From CAVSEK01 sp963726975 (GTDB lineage Bacteria; Actinomycetota; Actinomycetes; Mycobacteriales; SCTD01), in contig CAVSEK010000001.1 of NCBI GenBank assembly GCA_963726975.1, positions 186,001-250,000 of the forward strand: DNA of 64,000 nucleotides, read 5' to 3'. Position numbers and translations under genes: made by a program. The notes below the pieces were generated by a model. That model made no database searches. It had not been told where the DNA came from and saw only the letters and a program-made list of their open reading frames with translations. Shown piece after piece: positions 1-9,688 of the stretch (position 1 is its first letter; the number at the start of each line of letters is the position of its first letter).

Positions 1-10
1 TCACTGGCTG

Positions 11-44
11 GAGGCACAGGGTCGCGCCCCGACCTGTGTGCCTC
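11..44 (-). terminator. imperfect hairpin after the DUF6351 gene
   Basis: Arms at 11-20 and 33-44 (GAGGCACAGG against CCTGTGTGCCTC, with a small bulge) lie about 45 bases beyond the stop of the leftward DUF6351 gene. There is no U-tract, which is usual in high-GC actinobacteria. The role as terminator is inferred from position only. Confidence 0.3.
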
Positions 45-88
45 TGCACGACCCGCGACGGCCGCAGCACGCCCGCAGCGCGGCCGCG

Positions 89-2288
89 TCAGCGGTGGGT
101 CGACCTGGACACCGGCGGTGCGCCCAGGGGCGCGCCGCCCGGTCCACCGGCGAAGGTCAGCCACGGGACGGACGGCTGCTCCCCCACTCCCGGCTTGCGG
201 TAGTCGCAGACGCCGCTGGGGAACGCCGCGCGGAGCGTGGCCAGCTGCTCCGCGGTGAGCGCCACCCGGTAGTCGGCGGGGTCGAGGGGCTTGAGCCGGC
301 ACTTGAGGACCGTCCCGGTCGCCGGACCGCCGGCGACCGCCATCGCGTCGCTGTACGGCGGGGTCGCACCGTCGCAGGTGGGCGAGGTGCTGATCTGCTG
401 CGCGCCCAGGAAGCACCCGTCCGTGGCGCCGGCGGGCTTGTCCGCGACGACCTTCTGCGCGAGCGTCCGTCCGCTGGTGTCGCTCTCGATGCGCGTGAGC
501 CACTCGTCCATGAGCAGCAGGCTCTTGCGCGCGAGCGCCGCGGTCGGGGTGGGCGCGATGGGCGCTGCCGGCGTGAAGGTCCAGATGAGCTGGTTGGCGT
601 GCGTCCCGTTGCGCTCGTCGAGCCGCGCCCGCATCCGGTAGGAGTGGTACGAGGTGTGGATCTCCGCAGCCTCGCTGTAGCCCCGCAGGTCGATGATCGG
701 GACGGTGGCCAGCTGCCGGGCGTCCGTGACCTGCCCCGCGCGGTAGGCGATCGGCAGCGCGCCCGCGTCGGCGTCGTTGCGCCCCGGGACGAACCGGTTG
801 TCGATGTCGAGCCCGCCGACCTTGGCGTTCAGGTCGACGAACTGCTCGGGCGAGATCGTGCCGGCGTCGAGCGCGCCCAGGCCGTACTGCACCCCGACGT
901 TGTCGGTCGGCTTCTTGGCGAAGCCCCTGCCGAGGCGCTTCTCGACCGGGCCCCAGTCCGAGGACCGGCGAGGTCCCCAGACCGCCTGCTGGTAGTCCTG
1001 GATCGTGCAGCGCACCGCCGCGGGGCGCGCCTCCCGGTCGTAGACCTGGTCCTGCGGCAGGGCGCAGTTGGAGGCCTTGGAGGGCGTCGCGGCGTCGGCG
1101 AACAGGGCGTCCCAGGCCCGGCAGTCGCCCTGGTCCGCGTGGCCGTCGACGGCCGAGCGCTGCCGGTCGTCCGCCCAGAGCTGCGGTGACGTCGCGTCGA
1201 AGTAGTTCAGCAGCAGGTTGCAGTCGAAGACCTCGGCCCCGGTGGTCCAGATGTCCTCGAAGGCGCAGTTCGGCTGGATCCCGTCGAGCAGTCCCGGGTA
1301 CATGCCCGCGATGACGAACTGCATGATCGCGCCGCCCGAGCAGCCGTTGCCGATCGTGTAGCGGATCGGCGCGCCGTACTGCTCGACGATGCGCTCCTTG
1401 AGCATCGTGAGCGCCTCGGCCGCGACGACGTGGTTGGCGTTCTGGCCCTGCACGTGCAGGCTGTTGTCCGCCACCATGAAGCCCCGTGACAGCGCCGCGT
1501 CGTCCATGACGGACGTGGGTGCGCCCGAGCCGTGGTGGACGCCCGTGCTGGCGCCGAAGGGCACGAGCAGCTTGTGGTTCCAGGTCGGTCCGGTGGGCCG
1601 GTCGGGGTCGTACAGCACCCCGATGAGGTAGTTGCCGCGGTCCTGCGTCCCGTGCTCGACGCGGACCACGTAGCGGACCGTCTGCCCCTGGTCGGTCGTC
1701 GTCCGGGCGACGGCGGCGTCCGGCGGCGGCGACGTGGGGTCGTAGGCCTGGAAGCTCCCGCTGGCCGCGTCCCGGTACTGGTAGGTGTACGTCGGCGCGG
1801 TGCTGCAGGAGGCGTCCACGGCCGGCCCGTTGCCCCCGGCCGCGTTGTCGCAGACCCAGGGCTGGACCTGCGGGCCGGCGAACACCGGTCCGGTGGTGCT
1901 GTGGTTGGTGAGGGTCAGGGTGGCTGCCCGACCGTCGGGCACGGTCGCGCGCAGGACGTTGGGACCGTCGACGAGGCCGGTGACGAGCCCTCGCAAGGTC
2001 CCCGGCGCTGTCCGCCGCAGAGCACCGGTGACGTCGCGGCCCCCGGTGGTGACCCGGGCCGCGGAGGCGGACGTGCCGGCCGGCACCGTCACCTCGACGA
2101 GCGCGTCCCCGCCGGTGACGAGGTCCGCCCGCCCCGACAGGACCTCGACGCGCACCACCCGCGCCGCGGCGGTGCTGTCCGCTGCCTGCGCCACCGCCCC
2201 GAGCGCGGCCGGCCCCGGGGTCAGGAGCACCGCCCCGGCGAGCGGCGGCGGAGGTCACGCCGAGGCGTCGGCGTCGAGCAGTGGACAT
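89..2288 (-). CDS. secreted DUF6351-family protein (alpha/beta-hydrolase-like), frameshifted in the signal peptide
   Basis: Large exported protein resembling the DUF6351 family; substrate unknown. The open frame from GTG 2230 gives 713 residues. Near residue 300 it carries a nucleophile-elbow-like motif, NGCSGGA, as in alpha/beta hydrolases. GTG 2230 has no upstream ribosome site. An ATG at 2288 does have AGGAGA just upstream, and it encodes MSTARRRRLGVTSAAARR, a Tat- or Sec-type signal start. That segment is one base out of frame with the main body. Removing one G from the GGGG run near 2234-2237 joins it to a hydrophobic stretch ending AQAADS, giving about 732 residues with a normal signal peptide. 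I therefore place the start at 2288 with a probable one-base insertion. The gene is divergent from the neighbouring hydrolase gene. Confidence 0.75.
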
Positions 2289-2530
2289 CGTCTCTCCTGG
2301 GGGAGCAGCTGCTTCCTGGCGGGTCTTCTTCGGCGTCGGCGGCCGTCCTCCTGTCCGGGGCACGACCCGACCTGCTCCGGCCTGTCGGCCGCCGCCGGTG
2401 CGCACCCGGGTCCGGCCGCGGCACGGGCCCACGCCAGGGCCAGGTGCGGTGCAGGTCATCCCCCGCCCGCGTCGAAGTCCCCGAGGACGTCCGGGGCAGC
2501 CGGGCCGGCACACGACCAGGAGGACCCCAC

Positions 2531-3883
2531 GTGCGACCGCTCTCCCTGATCACCTGCTCCCTCGCCCTCGGGGCGTCGGTCGCCGTGCTGCCGGCCGTCG
2601 CTGCCCCGTCCGGACAGGCCCCACGGGCTGCGGCACCCGTGCGCGGTGCGGACGTGCCGACGCCCACGGTGACCGGACCGATCGGGAGCACACCGACGTC
2701 GCACACGTTCCTCAGCGCTCCGGGCCTGGGCGCCGCCGGGTACGTCGAGCGGGAGTACTTCATCGAGGGCACCGCCCGCTGCGGGAACGGCACGAGCGGC
2801 GACTACCGCACCCGCCTGGTCGTCCGGCGGCCCGCGAAGGCGGCCGACGCGCAGGGCACGGTGGTCCTGGAGTGGAACAACGTCACCGGCGGCTACGACC
2901 AGGAGTACGAGTGGTTCACCGCCCACGACGCCTTCATGCGCGCCGGCATCACCTGGGTCGGCGTCTCCAACCAGTTCGCCGGCGTCAACGACCTCAAGCG
3001 CGTCATGCCCGAGCGGTACGGGTCGCTGCAGTTCCCCGGCGACCTGTGCTCCGAGGACGTCTTCTCCCAGGCGGCCAAGGCCCTCCGCTCCCCCGCTGCG
3101 GGCGGTCCCCGACCGCTGGCCGGGCAGAAGCTCACCCACCTGGTCGCGGGCGGCCACTCCCAGTCCGGGACCAAGCTGACCGGCTACTACAACACCTTCC
3201 AGCCGCAGACCGGGCTCTTCGACGCGTTCATGATCCGCGGCAACCACGACGACATCCACACCGACGAGGTGCGCGTCCCGGTGATGCGCGTGCAGACCGA
3301 GACCACGGTGACCGACGGCGCCGACCCGAGCGACCTCGACGGCCCCTGGTACCGCCGCTGGGAGGTCGCCGGCACGTCCCACGTCGACGAGCAGCAGGTG
3401 ACGTACAAGGACCCGCTCGTGGCGCGGGACCGGGGCGCAGGGACCCCGCTGGCCTGCGTGCAGGAGCCGTTCAGCCGCGTGCCGTTCACGTACGCCCTGA
3501 GCGCCGCCTACCTGCACATGGTCCGCTGGCTCGACTCCGGGGTCCGCCCGCCCGTGGCGCCGCGCTTCGAGGTGGACGGGAACGGCCTCATCGCCCGCGA
3601 CGCCGACGGCAACGCCCGCGGCGGCATCCGCCTGCCGCAGCACGAGGTGCCGACCGCGACCAACACGGGCGACAACGCCGGCGTCGGGTTCTGCGTGCTC
3701 TACGGCTCCTGGCAGCCGTTCGACACGGCGACGCTCCGGGCGGACTACGGCACCAAGAAGGCGTACGTCGCGCAGGTCGACGCCGCCGTCCAGCGCGCGC
3801 TCGCCGCCGGGTGGGTGCTGCCCGCCGACGCCGCAGCCGCCCGCGGCGAGGCCCGGCGCGCCGACCTCGGTCTGCGGGGGTAG
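2531..3883 (+). CDS. secreted alpha/beta-hydrolase-domain protein
   Basis: A 450-residue protein resembling the alpha/beta hydrolase domain family often named Abhydrolase_10. GTG 2531 is preceded by AGGAGG (2518-2523) at 7 bases. Residues 1-25 form a signal peptide (SLITCSLALGASVAVLPAVA). The nucleophile elbow GHSQSG lies near residue 207, and the second half contains further conserved hydrolase-like segments such as YAYLHMV-type helices. Enzyme activity (esterase or lactonase) is inferred from the fold; the substrate is unknown. It is divergent from the DUF6351 gene, which has a similar fold, so the two may act together on extracellular esters. It is followed after 104 bases by another secreted protein. 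Confidence 0.75.
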   Translation: MRPLSLITCSLALGASVAVLPAVAAPSGQAPRAAAPVRGADVPTPTVTGPIGSTPTSHTFLSAPGLGAAGYVEREYFIEGTARCGNGTSGDYRTRLVVRRPAKAADAQGTVVLEWNNVTGGYDQEYEWFTAHDAFMRAGITWVGVSNQFAGVNDLKRVMPERYGSLQFPGDLCSEDVFSQAAKALRSPAAGGPRPLAGQKLTHLVAGGHSQSGTKLTGYYNTFQPQTGLFDAFMIRGNHDDIHTDEVRVPVMRVQTETTVTDGADPSDLDGPWYRRWEVAGTSHVDEQQVTYKDPLVARDRGAGTPLACVQEPFSRVPFTYALSAAYLHMVRWLDSGVRPPVAPRFEVDGNGLIARDADGNARGGIRLPQHEVPTATNTGDNAGVGFCVLYGSWQPFDTATLRADYGTKKAYVAQVDAAVQRALAAGWVLPADAAAARGEARRADLGLRG

Positions 3884-3987
3884 GGCCACCGTCCCCCCCT
3901 GGTCGGCGTCCGCGCACAGGTCTAGGTTTCGCGAGCGGACGCGTGGACGGCCGCGCGCTCCTGCCGACCTGCAGCCGAGGAGTCATC

Positions 3988-5379
3988 GTGGACCGACGTG
4001 TGGACCTGGCCGGGGCCGCTGCTCTCCTGGCCGCCGCGGCGCTCGTGACCGGCGCCGCCCCCGCGACGGCGGCAGCGGGGACCCCGCACCCCGCTGCCGT
4101 GGTCGCCTGGGGGCACAACGAGAGCGGCCAGAACGAGGTGCCGGACGCCGCTCTGTCCGGCATCACCGCCGTGACCGGAGGTGCGGTCCCGCTGGCCCTG
4201 ACGTCCAGCGGGCGGGTCATCAGCTGGGGACGCGACGCGGACGGGCAGAGCCGCGTGCCGGCCGCGGCGCAGTCCGGCGTCCAGGCCATCTCCGGCGGCT
4301 ACCCCAGCCTGGCGCTCAAGGACGGCGGCGTGCTGTCCTGGGGCGACTACTACGCGCACGACGTGCCGCTCGCCGCCCGGTCGGGCGTCACCGCGATCGC
4401 TGCCGGCGCGGGGCACAGCCTCGCCCTCAAGGACGGCCGGGTCCTCGCCTGGGGCGATCTGAACGACGACGGCCAGACCTCGGTCCCGCCCGCGGCGCTG
4501 TCGGGCGTGACGGCCATCGACGCCGGCAGCGCCAGCAGCATGGCGCTCAAGGACGGCGGGGTCCTCGTCTGGGGGCAGCACATCGACGCCTACGAACCGG
4601 GGTTCACCTACGAGGTGCCCGAGGCGGCCAAGAGCGACGTCGTGGCGATCTCCACCGGGGGCTTCCACTGGCTCGCGCTCAAGCGCGACGGCTCCGTCGT
4701 GGCATGGGGGTCCGACCGGTACGGCCAGGCCGAGCCGCCGCCGGCGGCCCGCAGCGGGGTCGTCGCGATCTCGGCGGGCGACGAGCACAGCCTGGCGCTC
4801 AAGGCGGACGGCAGCGTCCTCGCCTGGGGTCTGGACAGCCACGACGACAGCCCCGGAGGGACCTCCGAGGTGACGGTGCCGGTGACCGCCCTGTCCGGGG
4901 TCTCGGCGATCGACGCCGGCAGGTACCACAACCTGGCGCTCAGCAGCGACGCGCTGTGCTTCGGCGAGCGCCCCACCCTGCTGGGCACCGGCGGCGACGA
5001 CCACCTGGTCGGGACCGCGGGGCGGGACGTCGTGCTCACCGGCCCGGGCGACGACACCGTCGACGGTGGGGACGGCGACGACCTCGTCTGCGGTGGCCCC
5101 GGCGCCGACACGCTCCTCGGCGGTGCGGGGACCGACCGGCTCAGCGGCCTGCAGGGCGACGACCTGCTGCGCGGGGGCGACGGGGCCGACGTGCTGCAGG
5201 GCGGCGAGGGTGACGACACGGCCTACGGCGAGGCCGGCGACGACCTGGTCAGCGGGGGCGCCGGGGGCGACCTGCTCAACGGAGCACGTGGCGACGACGT
5301 CCTGGTCGGCGGAGCGGGTGCGGACCGGTGCGTCGGGGGCGTCGGCCGCGACTCGCTGCGCGGGTGCGAGTCGGGCTAG
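3988..5379 (+). CDS. secreted RCC1-like beta-propeller with C-terminal RTX calcium-binding repeats
   Basis: A 463-residue protein starting at GTG 3988 with GAGGAG just upstream. Residues 1-30 are a signal peptide (LAGAAALLAAAALVTGAAPATAAA). Residues about 35-325 contain seven RCC1-type repeats. Each has a V-x-x-WG core (VVAWGHNESGQ, VISWGRDADGQ, VLAWGDLNDDGQ and others) followed by SGVxAIxAG and SLALK, so a complete seven-bladed propeller is expected. Residues about 335-460 are glycine/aspartate nonapeptide repeats of the haemolysin (RTX) type (GGDGDDLVCGG, GGEGDDTAYGE), which bind calcium in known members. The combination suggests a calcium-stabilised surface or extracellular binding protein. 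No catalytic site is visible. Confidence 0.85.
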   Translation: MDRRVDLAGAAALLAAAALVTGAAPATAAAGTPHPAAVVAWGHNESGQNEVPDAALSGITAVTGGAVPLALTSSGRVISWGRDADGQSRVPAAAQSGVQAISGGYPSLALKDGGVLSWGDYYAHDVPLAARSGVTAIAAGAGHSLALKDGRVLAWGDLNDDGQTSVPPAALSGVTAIDAGSASSMALKDGGVLVWGQHIDAYEPGFTYEVPEAAKSDVVAISTGGFHWLALKRDGSVVAWGSDRYGQAEPPPAARSGVVAISAGDEHSLALKADGSVLAWGLDSHDDSPGGTSEVTVPVTALSGVSAIDAGRYHNLALSSDALCFGERPTLLGTGGDDHLVGTAGRDVVLTGPGDDTVDGGDGDDLVCGGPGADTLLGGAGTDRLSGLQGDDLLRGGDGADVLQGGEGDDTAYGEAGDDLVSGGAGGDLLNGARGDDVLVGGAGADRCVGGVGRDSLRGCESG

Positions 5380-5386
5380 GGCAGCG

Positions 5387-5400
5387 GGGGCTCAGGCCCC
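5387..5400. terminator. small hairpin between converging genes
   Basis: GGGGC-TCAG-GCCCC lies between the stop of the RCC1/RTX gene (5379) and the C-terminal end of the leftward oxidoreductase, whose stop codon is inside it. The stem is short; terminator function is inferred from the convergent arrangement. Confidence 0.35.
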
Positions 5401-6858
5401 GGCGTCCAGCGCGACCGCGGCCGGCGTCTCGACCGGCGCGGGTCCGCGCTGCGCGGGCGTCGGGACCGCGGGTCGGACGTTCACGTTGCGGTGGAAGACG
5501 TTGCCCGGGTCGTACACCGCCTTGGTGCGTGCGAGCCGCTCGTACTTGTCCGCGCCGTAGGCCGTGCGGACCGGCGCCTCGGTGCCCTCGTCGTCCAGCG
5601 CGTTGACGTACGTCCCCCCGGACGCCGCGTGCGGCGCCAGGGCGGCGTGCAGCGCGCGCACCCAGGCGCGGTCCGGCGGCAGCAGCTCGGGGACCGGGGC
5701 GTCCGCGATGACGAAGACGCTGTAGCGCGGTGAGCGCCGCGCCGCTGAAGGCGGTCGCGTCGTCGGCGACGTCGCTGTACGCGCCGTCCAGGCGGTACAG
5801 CAGGACGACCGACAGCGGCGAGGCCTTCTGCGGGACGTGCTCGACCAGCAGGTCGACGACCTCGTCGCCGAGCTCCTCGAGGTACAGGCTCTTCTCGTAG
5901 TAGTGGTGGCCCCAGGCGTTCGGCTCGTCGAGCATCTGCTGCAGCGCGACGTACGGCATCGGCGTCACGACCTCCCACAGCGGCGGCACCGCACGCAGCC
6001 GCTCGAGGACCTGCCCGTGCTCGTCGCTGCCGCCGAACCCGGCGACGACGGCACGCGTAGCCGGGCTGCAGCTGGTGCTGCTCGCGGGCACGAACGGCGC
6101 CGGGCGGCGCGTTCAGCGCGCGCCAGGATCACGTTGACGCCGGGCGGCAGCGACTCGACGACCTCGCGCGCGTGCCGCAGCGCCTCCGAGCCCTGCTCCA
6201 GCCCCCAGAACAGCATCCCGAACTCGATCATCGGCCCGACCGGGTGCAGCGCGAACTCGAACTCGGTGACGACGCCGAAGTTGCCGCCGCCGCCGCGCAG
6301 CGCCCAGAACAGGTCGGGGTGCTCGTCGGCCGACGCGCGGACGACCTGCCCGTCGGCGAGCACGACCTCGGCGCTGAGCAGGTTGTCGATGGTCAGGCCG
6401 TGCTTGCGGGTCAGCCAGCCCATCCCGCCGCCGAGCGTCAGGCCGCCGACGCCGGTGTGGCTGATCGCGCCCGACCGGCAGCGCGAGCCCGTGCTGCCTG
6501 CGCCGCCTCGACGAGGTCGCCGAGCAGCGCTCCCCCGGCGCTGCGGGCCCGCCGCGCCTCGGGGTCGACCGTCACCGCGGTCAGGCGGCTGAGGTCGATC
6601 ACGAGGCCGTCGTCGACGACGGACTGCCCGCTCATGCTGTGGGCCCCGCCGCGCACCGCGATCTCGAGGCCCGTGCTCGACGCCGTGGCGGACCGCCGCG
6701 ACGACGTCGTCGACGCTCGCGCAGCGCGCGACGAGCGCGGGGCGACGGTCGATGTCGCCGTTCCAGACCGTGCGGGCCTCGTCGTAGTCGACGTCCCCGG
6801 CCTCGACCACCTGCCCGCTCATCGCGGCACGCAGCAGATCCCCACCTGCGATCGACAC
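5392..6858 (-). pseudogene. berberine-bridge-type FAD-linked oxidoreductase, multiply frameshifted
   Basis: Pieces in different frames together make one FAD_binding_4/BBE oxidoreductase. In order: WNGDIDRRPALVARC; AVRGGAHSMSGQ; ISHTGVGGLTLGGGMGWL (the FAD-binding glycine-rich segment) with LRGGGGNFGVVTEFEF; AGFGGSDEHGQ; and the BBE C-terminus ALDDEG...YERLARTKAVYDPGNVFHRN. In known members FAD is bound covalently through His and Cys; the GGAHS histidine is present. At least five one-base shifts are needed (near 6670, 6505, 6478, 6120, 6065 and 5735). No nonsense codons interrupt the correct frames, so either the indels are sequence errors or the decay is very recent. As written, no full-length protein is made. 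The start is uncertain: GTG 6858 or ATG 6822. Confidence 0.7.
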
Positions 6859-7068
6859 AGCAAGCCCCCCAGCCCCGTCGTCCTCGTGGGCCGAGCCTGG
6901 ACGTACCGGGCACTGCCGTCAACCCGTCGACGCCCTGCGGTGCGACGGCACCCTCGAGGCGCCCGCGCACGAGGTCGGGGGGCAGGAGGGGGGGTTGCGC
7001 CGGTCCCAGGAGGGCTGAGGAGCCGCGAGGTCCGTCGACCCGCGCGCTGGGACGGAGTGCGGCAGTGT

Positions 7069-8814
7069 GTGGTCGTGCGTGCCCCGACGTCCGTCGCCTC
7101 CCCGTTGGCGCTGGCGCTGGCGCTGCTCGCCTCGGTGCTCGCCACCGGCGTCGCCGTGGTCGTGGCGCTCGTCGCGACCGGCCCGCTCGCCGACGTCCCG
7201 GTCGTGTACGCCTTCCCCGCGATCGGCGCGCTCTACGCCGCGACGGGTCTGCTGGCCTGGTCGCGGCGCCCGGCCAACCGCACGGGCGCGCTCCTGGTCT
7301 GCGCCGGCGCCACCTGGCTCGGCGCCTCGCTGGCCAACACCTCCCCGCGCGTGCTCATCGCGATCGGGACGGTCACCGCCGTCCTGCCGGTCTCCTTCGT
7401 GCTGCACCTGCTGCACGCCAGTCCCGGCGGACGCCTGCACGGTCGCACCTCGACGGCTGCCGTCGTGGCCGGCTACGTCGTCGGGGTCGTGCTGCAGGCG
7501 CCGCTCTGGGCGTTCCGGCCGCAGCCCGCGCCGTACGACGTGCTGCTCGTCGCCGCTCGGCCCGACCTCGCGCAGGCCGGCTACCGCGTGCAGCAGGCCG
7601 TCGGCGCGGTGGTCGTCGCCGTGACCGTCGGCGTGCTCGTCCGCCGGCTGCGCGAGCACGAGCCGGAGCAGCGGCGCGTGCTGGCCCCGCTGTTCGGCCT
7701 CGGCGTGCTGGCGGTGGTGGCCATCCCCCTGGTCGCCAACGTGCTGCGGCCCCTGCTGGGGCTCGGGCCGCAGCTGACGGCCGCCCTGCAGCTCACGACG
7801 ATCGCGCTCGTCCCGCTCGGGTTCCTGGGCATGGTGCTGCGCGGGGGCTACGCCCGGACGTCCGGGCTCAGCGCGTTCGTCACGTCCGTGGCGTCCTCGT
7901 CGGGCTCGCACCACGAGCTCGAGCAGGCCGTCGCGGCGACGCTCGGCGACCCGACCGCGGCGCTGCTGCGCTGGTCGACGGCGGTCGGGCACTACGAGGA
8001 CGCGGCCGGCCAGGTCGTCGAGCTCCCGAGGCCCGGCCGCGACCGGGCCGCCGTGCGGGTCGGAGCGGGCGACGACCAGCTCGCCGCCGTCGTCTACGAC
8101 GCCCGTCTCGTCACCGACCCCGACACCGTCGCCGCCGTCGGGCGGGTCGCGGCCATCGCCCTGGAGCGGGAGCGGCTCGCCGAGCAGGTGTCGACCAGCC
8201 GGGCCCTGCTGCAGGAGGCGTCGTCGCGCCTTCTGGAGGACGGCGACCAGCAGCGCCGCCGGCTCGCCCAGGACCTGCACGACGGGCTGCAGGGGGCCCT
8301 CGTCCGGCTGTCGATGCAGGCGCACCGGCTCGCGGCCGAGGTGGCCGACGACGGCGACCTGGCCGGCCGGTTGGCCGCCGACGTCGACGAGGCCGCCGCC
8401 ACCCTGCGGGCGATCGTGCACGGCGTCCTGCCGCCCCCGCTCGTCGAGCGCGGGCTGGCCGCCGCCGTGCAGGCGCTCACGGACGACCTGCCGCTGCCGG
8501 CGACCCTCGACGTGCGCGACGTCCCGTCCCGCCTGCCCGTCCCGGTCGAGACCACGGCCTACTTCATCGTGTCGGAGGCGCTCACCAACGTCATCAAGCA
8601 CGCGTCGGCCGACGCGGTCTCGGTGAGCCTCGTCGTCGAGCACGACGTGCTGTGGATCGACGTGGTCGACGACGGCGTCGGCGGCGCGCGCACCGACGGC
8701 AGCGGCTCGGGCCTGCGCGGCCTGCGCGACCGTACGGCCGTGCTCGGCGGGACCCTCTCCCTCGACAGCGGTCCGGGCGGCACCCGGCTGCGGGCGGGCC
8801 TGCCGTGCGGGTAG
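7069..8814 (+). CDS. NarL-family sensor histidine kinase (HisKA_3)
   Basis: A membrane sensor kinase of about 581 residues. The N-terminal third has six or seven hydrophobic segments (ALALALLASVLATGVAVVVALV and further ones to about residue 265). A GAF-like linker follows. The HisKA_3 phosphoacceptor box RRLAQDLHDGLQG puts the phosphorylated histidine near residue 404. An HATPase_c domain has an N-box (SEALTNVIKHA) and a G-box (DDGVGG...GSGLRGLRDR). GTG codons at 7057, 7069 and 7075 are all possible starts. I chose 7069 because ACGGAG sits about 11 bases upstream. The gene overlaps the following response-regulator gene by 10 bases, so the two are co-translated as a two-component system. The signal sensed is unknown. 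Confidence 0.9.
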   Translation: MVVRAPTSVASPLALALALLASVLATGVAVVVALVATGPLADVPVVYAFPAIGALYAATGLLAWSRRPANRTGALLVCAGATWLGASLANTSPRVLIAIGTVTAVLPVSFVLHLLHASPGGRLHGRTSTAAVVAGYVVGVVLQAPLWAFRPQPAPYDVLLVAARPDLAQAGYRVQQAVGAVVVAVTVGVLVRRLREHEPEQRRVLAPLFGLGVLAVVAIPLVANVLRPLLGLGPQLTAALQLTTIALVPLGFLGMVLRGGYARTSGLSAFVTSVASSSGSHHELEQAVAATLGDPTAALLRWSTAVGHYEDAAGQVVELPRPGRDRAAVRVGAGDDQLAAVVYDARLVTDPDTVAAVGRVAAIALERERLAEQVSTSRALLQEASSRLLEDGDQQRRRLAQDLHDGLQGALVRLSMQAHRLAAEVADDGDLAGRLAADVDEAAATLRAIVHGVLPPPLVERGLAAAVQALTDDLPLPATLDVRDVPSRLPVPVETTAYFIVSEALTNVIKHASADAVSVSLVVEHDVLWIDVVDDGVGGARTDGSGSGLRGLRDRTAVLGGTLSLDSGPGGTRLRAGLPCG

Positions 8815-9482
8815 TCCTCGGCGAGGACGAGGCGCTGCTCCGCGAGGGTCTCACCCTGCTGCTCGAGCAGGCCGGCTTCGCCGTGGTCGCCGCCGTGGGG
8901 GACGCCGACCGCCTGCAGTCCGCCGCGCTCGAGCTGCGTCCCGACCTGGTGGTGACCGACATCCGCATGCCGCCCACGTCCACCGACGACGGGCTGCGCG
9001 CGGCCCTCGCCCTGCGGACCGCGCTCCCGGGGACGGGTGTGGTCGTGCTCTCGCAGCACCTGTCCCGGCAGTACGCCCTGGAGCTGCTCGCCGGCGACAC
9101 GGCCGGGGTGGGCTACCTGCTCAAGCAGCGCGTCGCCGACGCCCGCCGGTTCGTCGCGGCGCTGCGCACCGTCGCGGACGGGGGGACCGTCCTGGACGAG
9201 GACATCGCTGCTGCCGCGGTGGCCCGTGCCGAGCGGGTGGACGACCGGGTGTCGCGGCTCACCCGACGGCAGCGCGAGGTGCTGTCGCTGCTCGCCCGCG
9301 GGCTGAGCAACGCCGCCATCGCCGACAGCCTGGTCATCACCGAGAAGTCGGTCGTCGAGCACGTGTCGAAGGTCTACGACGCGCTGGAGCTGCCGCAGAC
9401 CGGCTCCGAGCACCGGCGCGTGCTCGCCGTGCTGCGCTACCTGTCGAGCGCTCCCGGGCCTCGCGACGCCGTGCCGGGCTGA
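8805..9482 (+). CDS. NarL/FixJ-family response regulator
   Basis: A 225-residue DNA-binding regulator starting at GTG 8805 inside the end of the kinase gene. The receiver domain has the acidic pocket (GEDEALLREGL), the phosphoacceptor Asp52 in DLVVTDIRMPP, the conserved Ser/Thr region VVVLSQH and the lysine in YLLKQRV. The C-terminal LuxR-type helix-turn-helix (LTRRQREVLSLLARGLSNAAIA) lies at about residues 150-210. It is expected to be phosphorylated by the kinase encoded upstream. The secreted esterase gene 206 bases downstream, with an inverted repeat in its upstream region, is an obvious but untested target. The end of the gene lies in a 20-base tandem repeat. Confidence 0.93.
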   Translation: MRVVLGEDEALLREGLTLLLEQAGFAVVAAVGDADRLQSAALELRPDLVVTDIRMPPTSTDDGLRAALALRTALPGTGVVVLSQHLSRQYALELLAGDTAGVGYLLKQRVADARRFVAALRTVADGGTVLDEDIAAAAVARAERVDDRVSRLTRRQREVLSLLARGLSNAAIADSLVITEKSVVEHVSKVYDALELPQTGSEHRRVLAVLRYLSSAPGPRDAVPG

Positions 9483-9522
9483 GCGACGCCGTGCCGGGCT
9501 GAGCGACGCCGTGCCGGTCGGA
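9463..9522. repeat. 20-bp tandem repeat, three copies, across the response-regulator stop codon
   Basis: Units at 9463-9482, 9483-9502 and 9503-9522 are identical in the first two copies and diverge only at the end of the third. The first unit encodes the last residues and stop codon of the response regulator, so the repeat duplicates the gene end into the intergenic region. Likely slippage or duplication; no function visible. Confidence 0.85.
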
Positions 9523-9563
9523 GCAGCCCGCCGGACCCCGCCGGACGTCTGCGGACCGTTCCC

Positions 9564-9579
9564 TTGTGCACCGGCACAA
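9564..9579. promoter_or_regulatory. inverted repeat upstream of the carboxylesterase gene
   Basis: TTGTGC-ACCG-GCACAA, a perfect 6-bp inverted repeat with a 4-bp spacer, lies 110 bases before the esterase ATG. The size and symmetry suit a dimeric regulator. Which protein binds it is unknown; the adjacent two-component regulator is one candidate. Confidence 0.4.
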
Positions 9580-9688
9580 CGTGCCGCGGCAGACCTTGGT
9601 CACCTGCTGCACAGGGCCGGACCCCCTCCCGACGAAGCAGTCGGAGACGGACCACGCCGCGGTCCGCACCGTCCGCGAGGAGCCCGCG

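Noticed and set aside
2221..2793. Separate leftward gene of 190 codons between DUF6351 and the hydrolase
   Set aside because: It lies antisense to the signal peptide and first half of the hydrolase and has no domain; the signal region belongs to the frameshifted DUF6351 gene.
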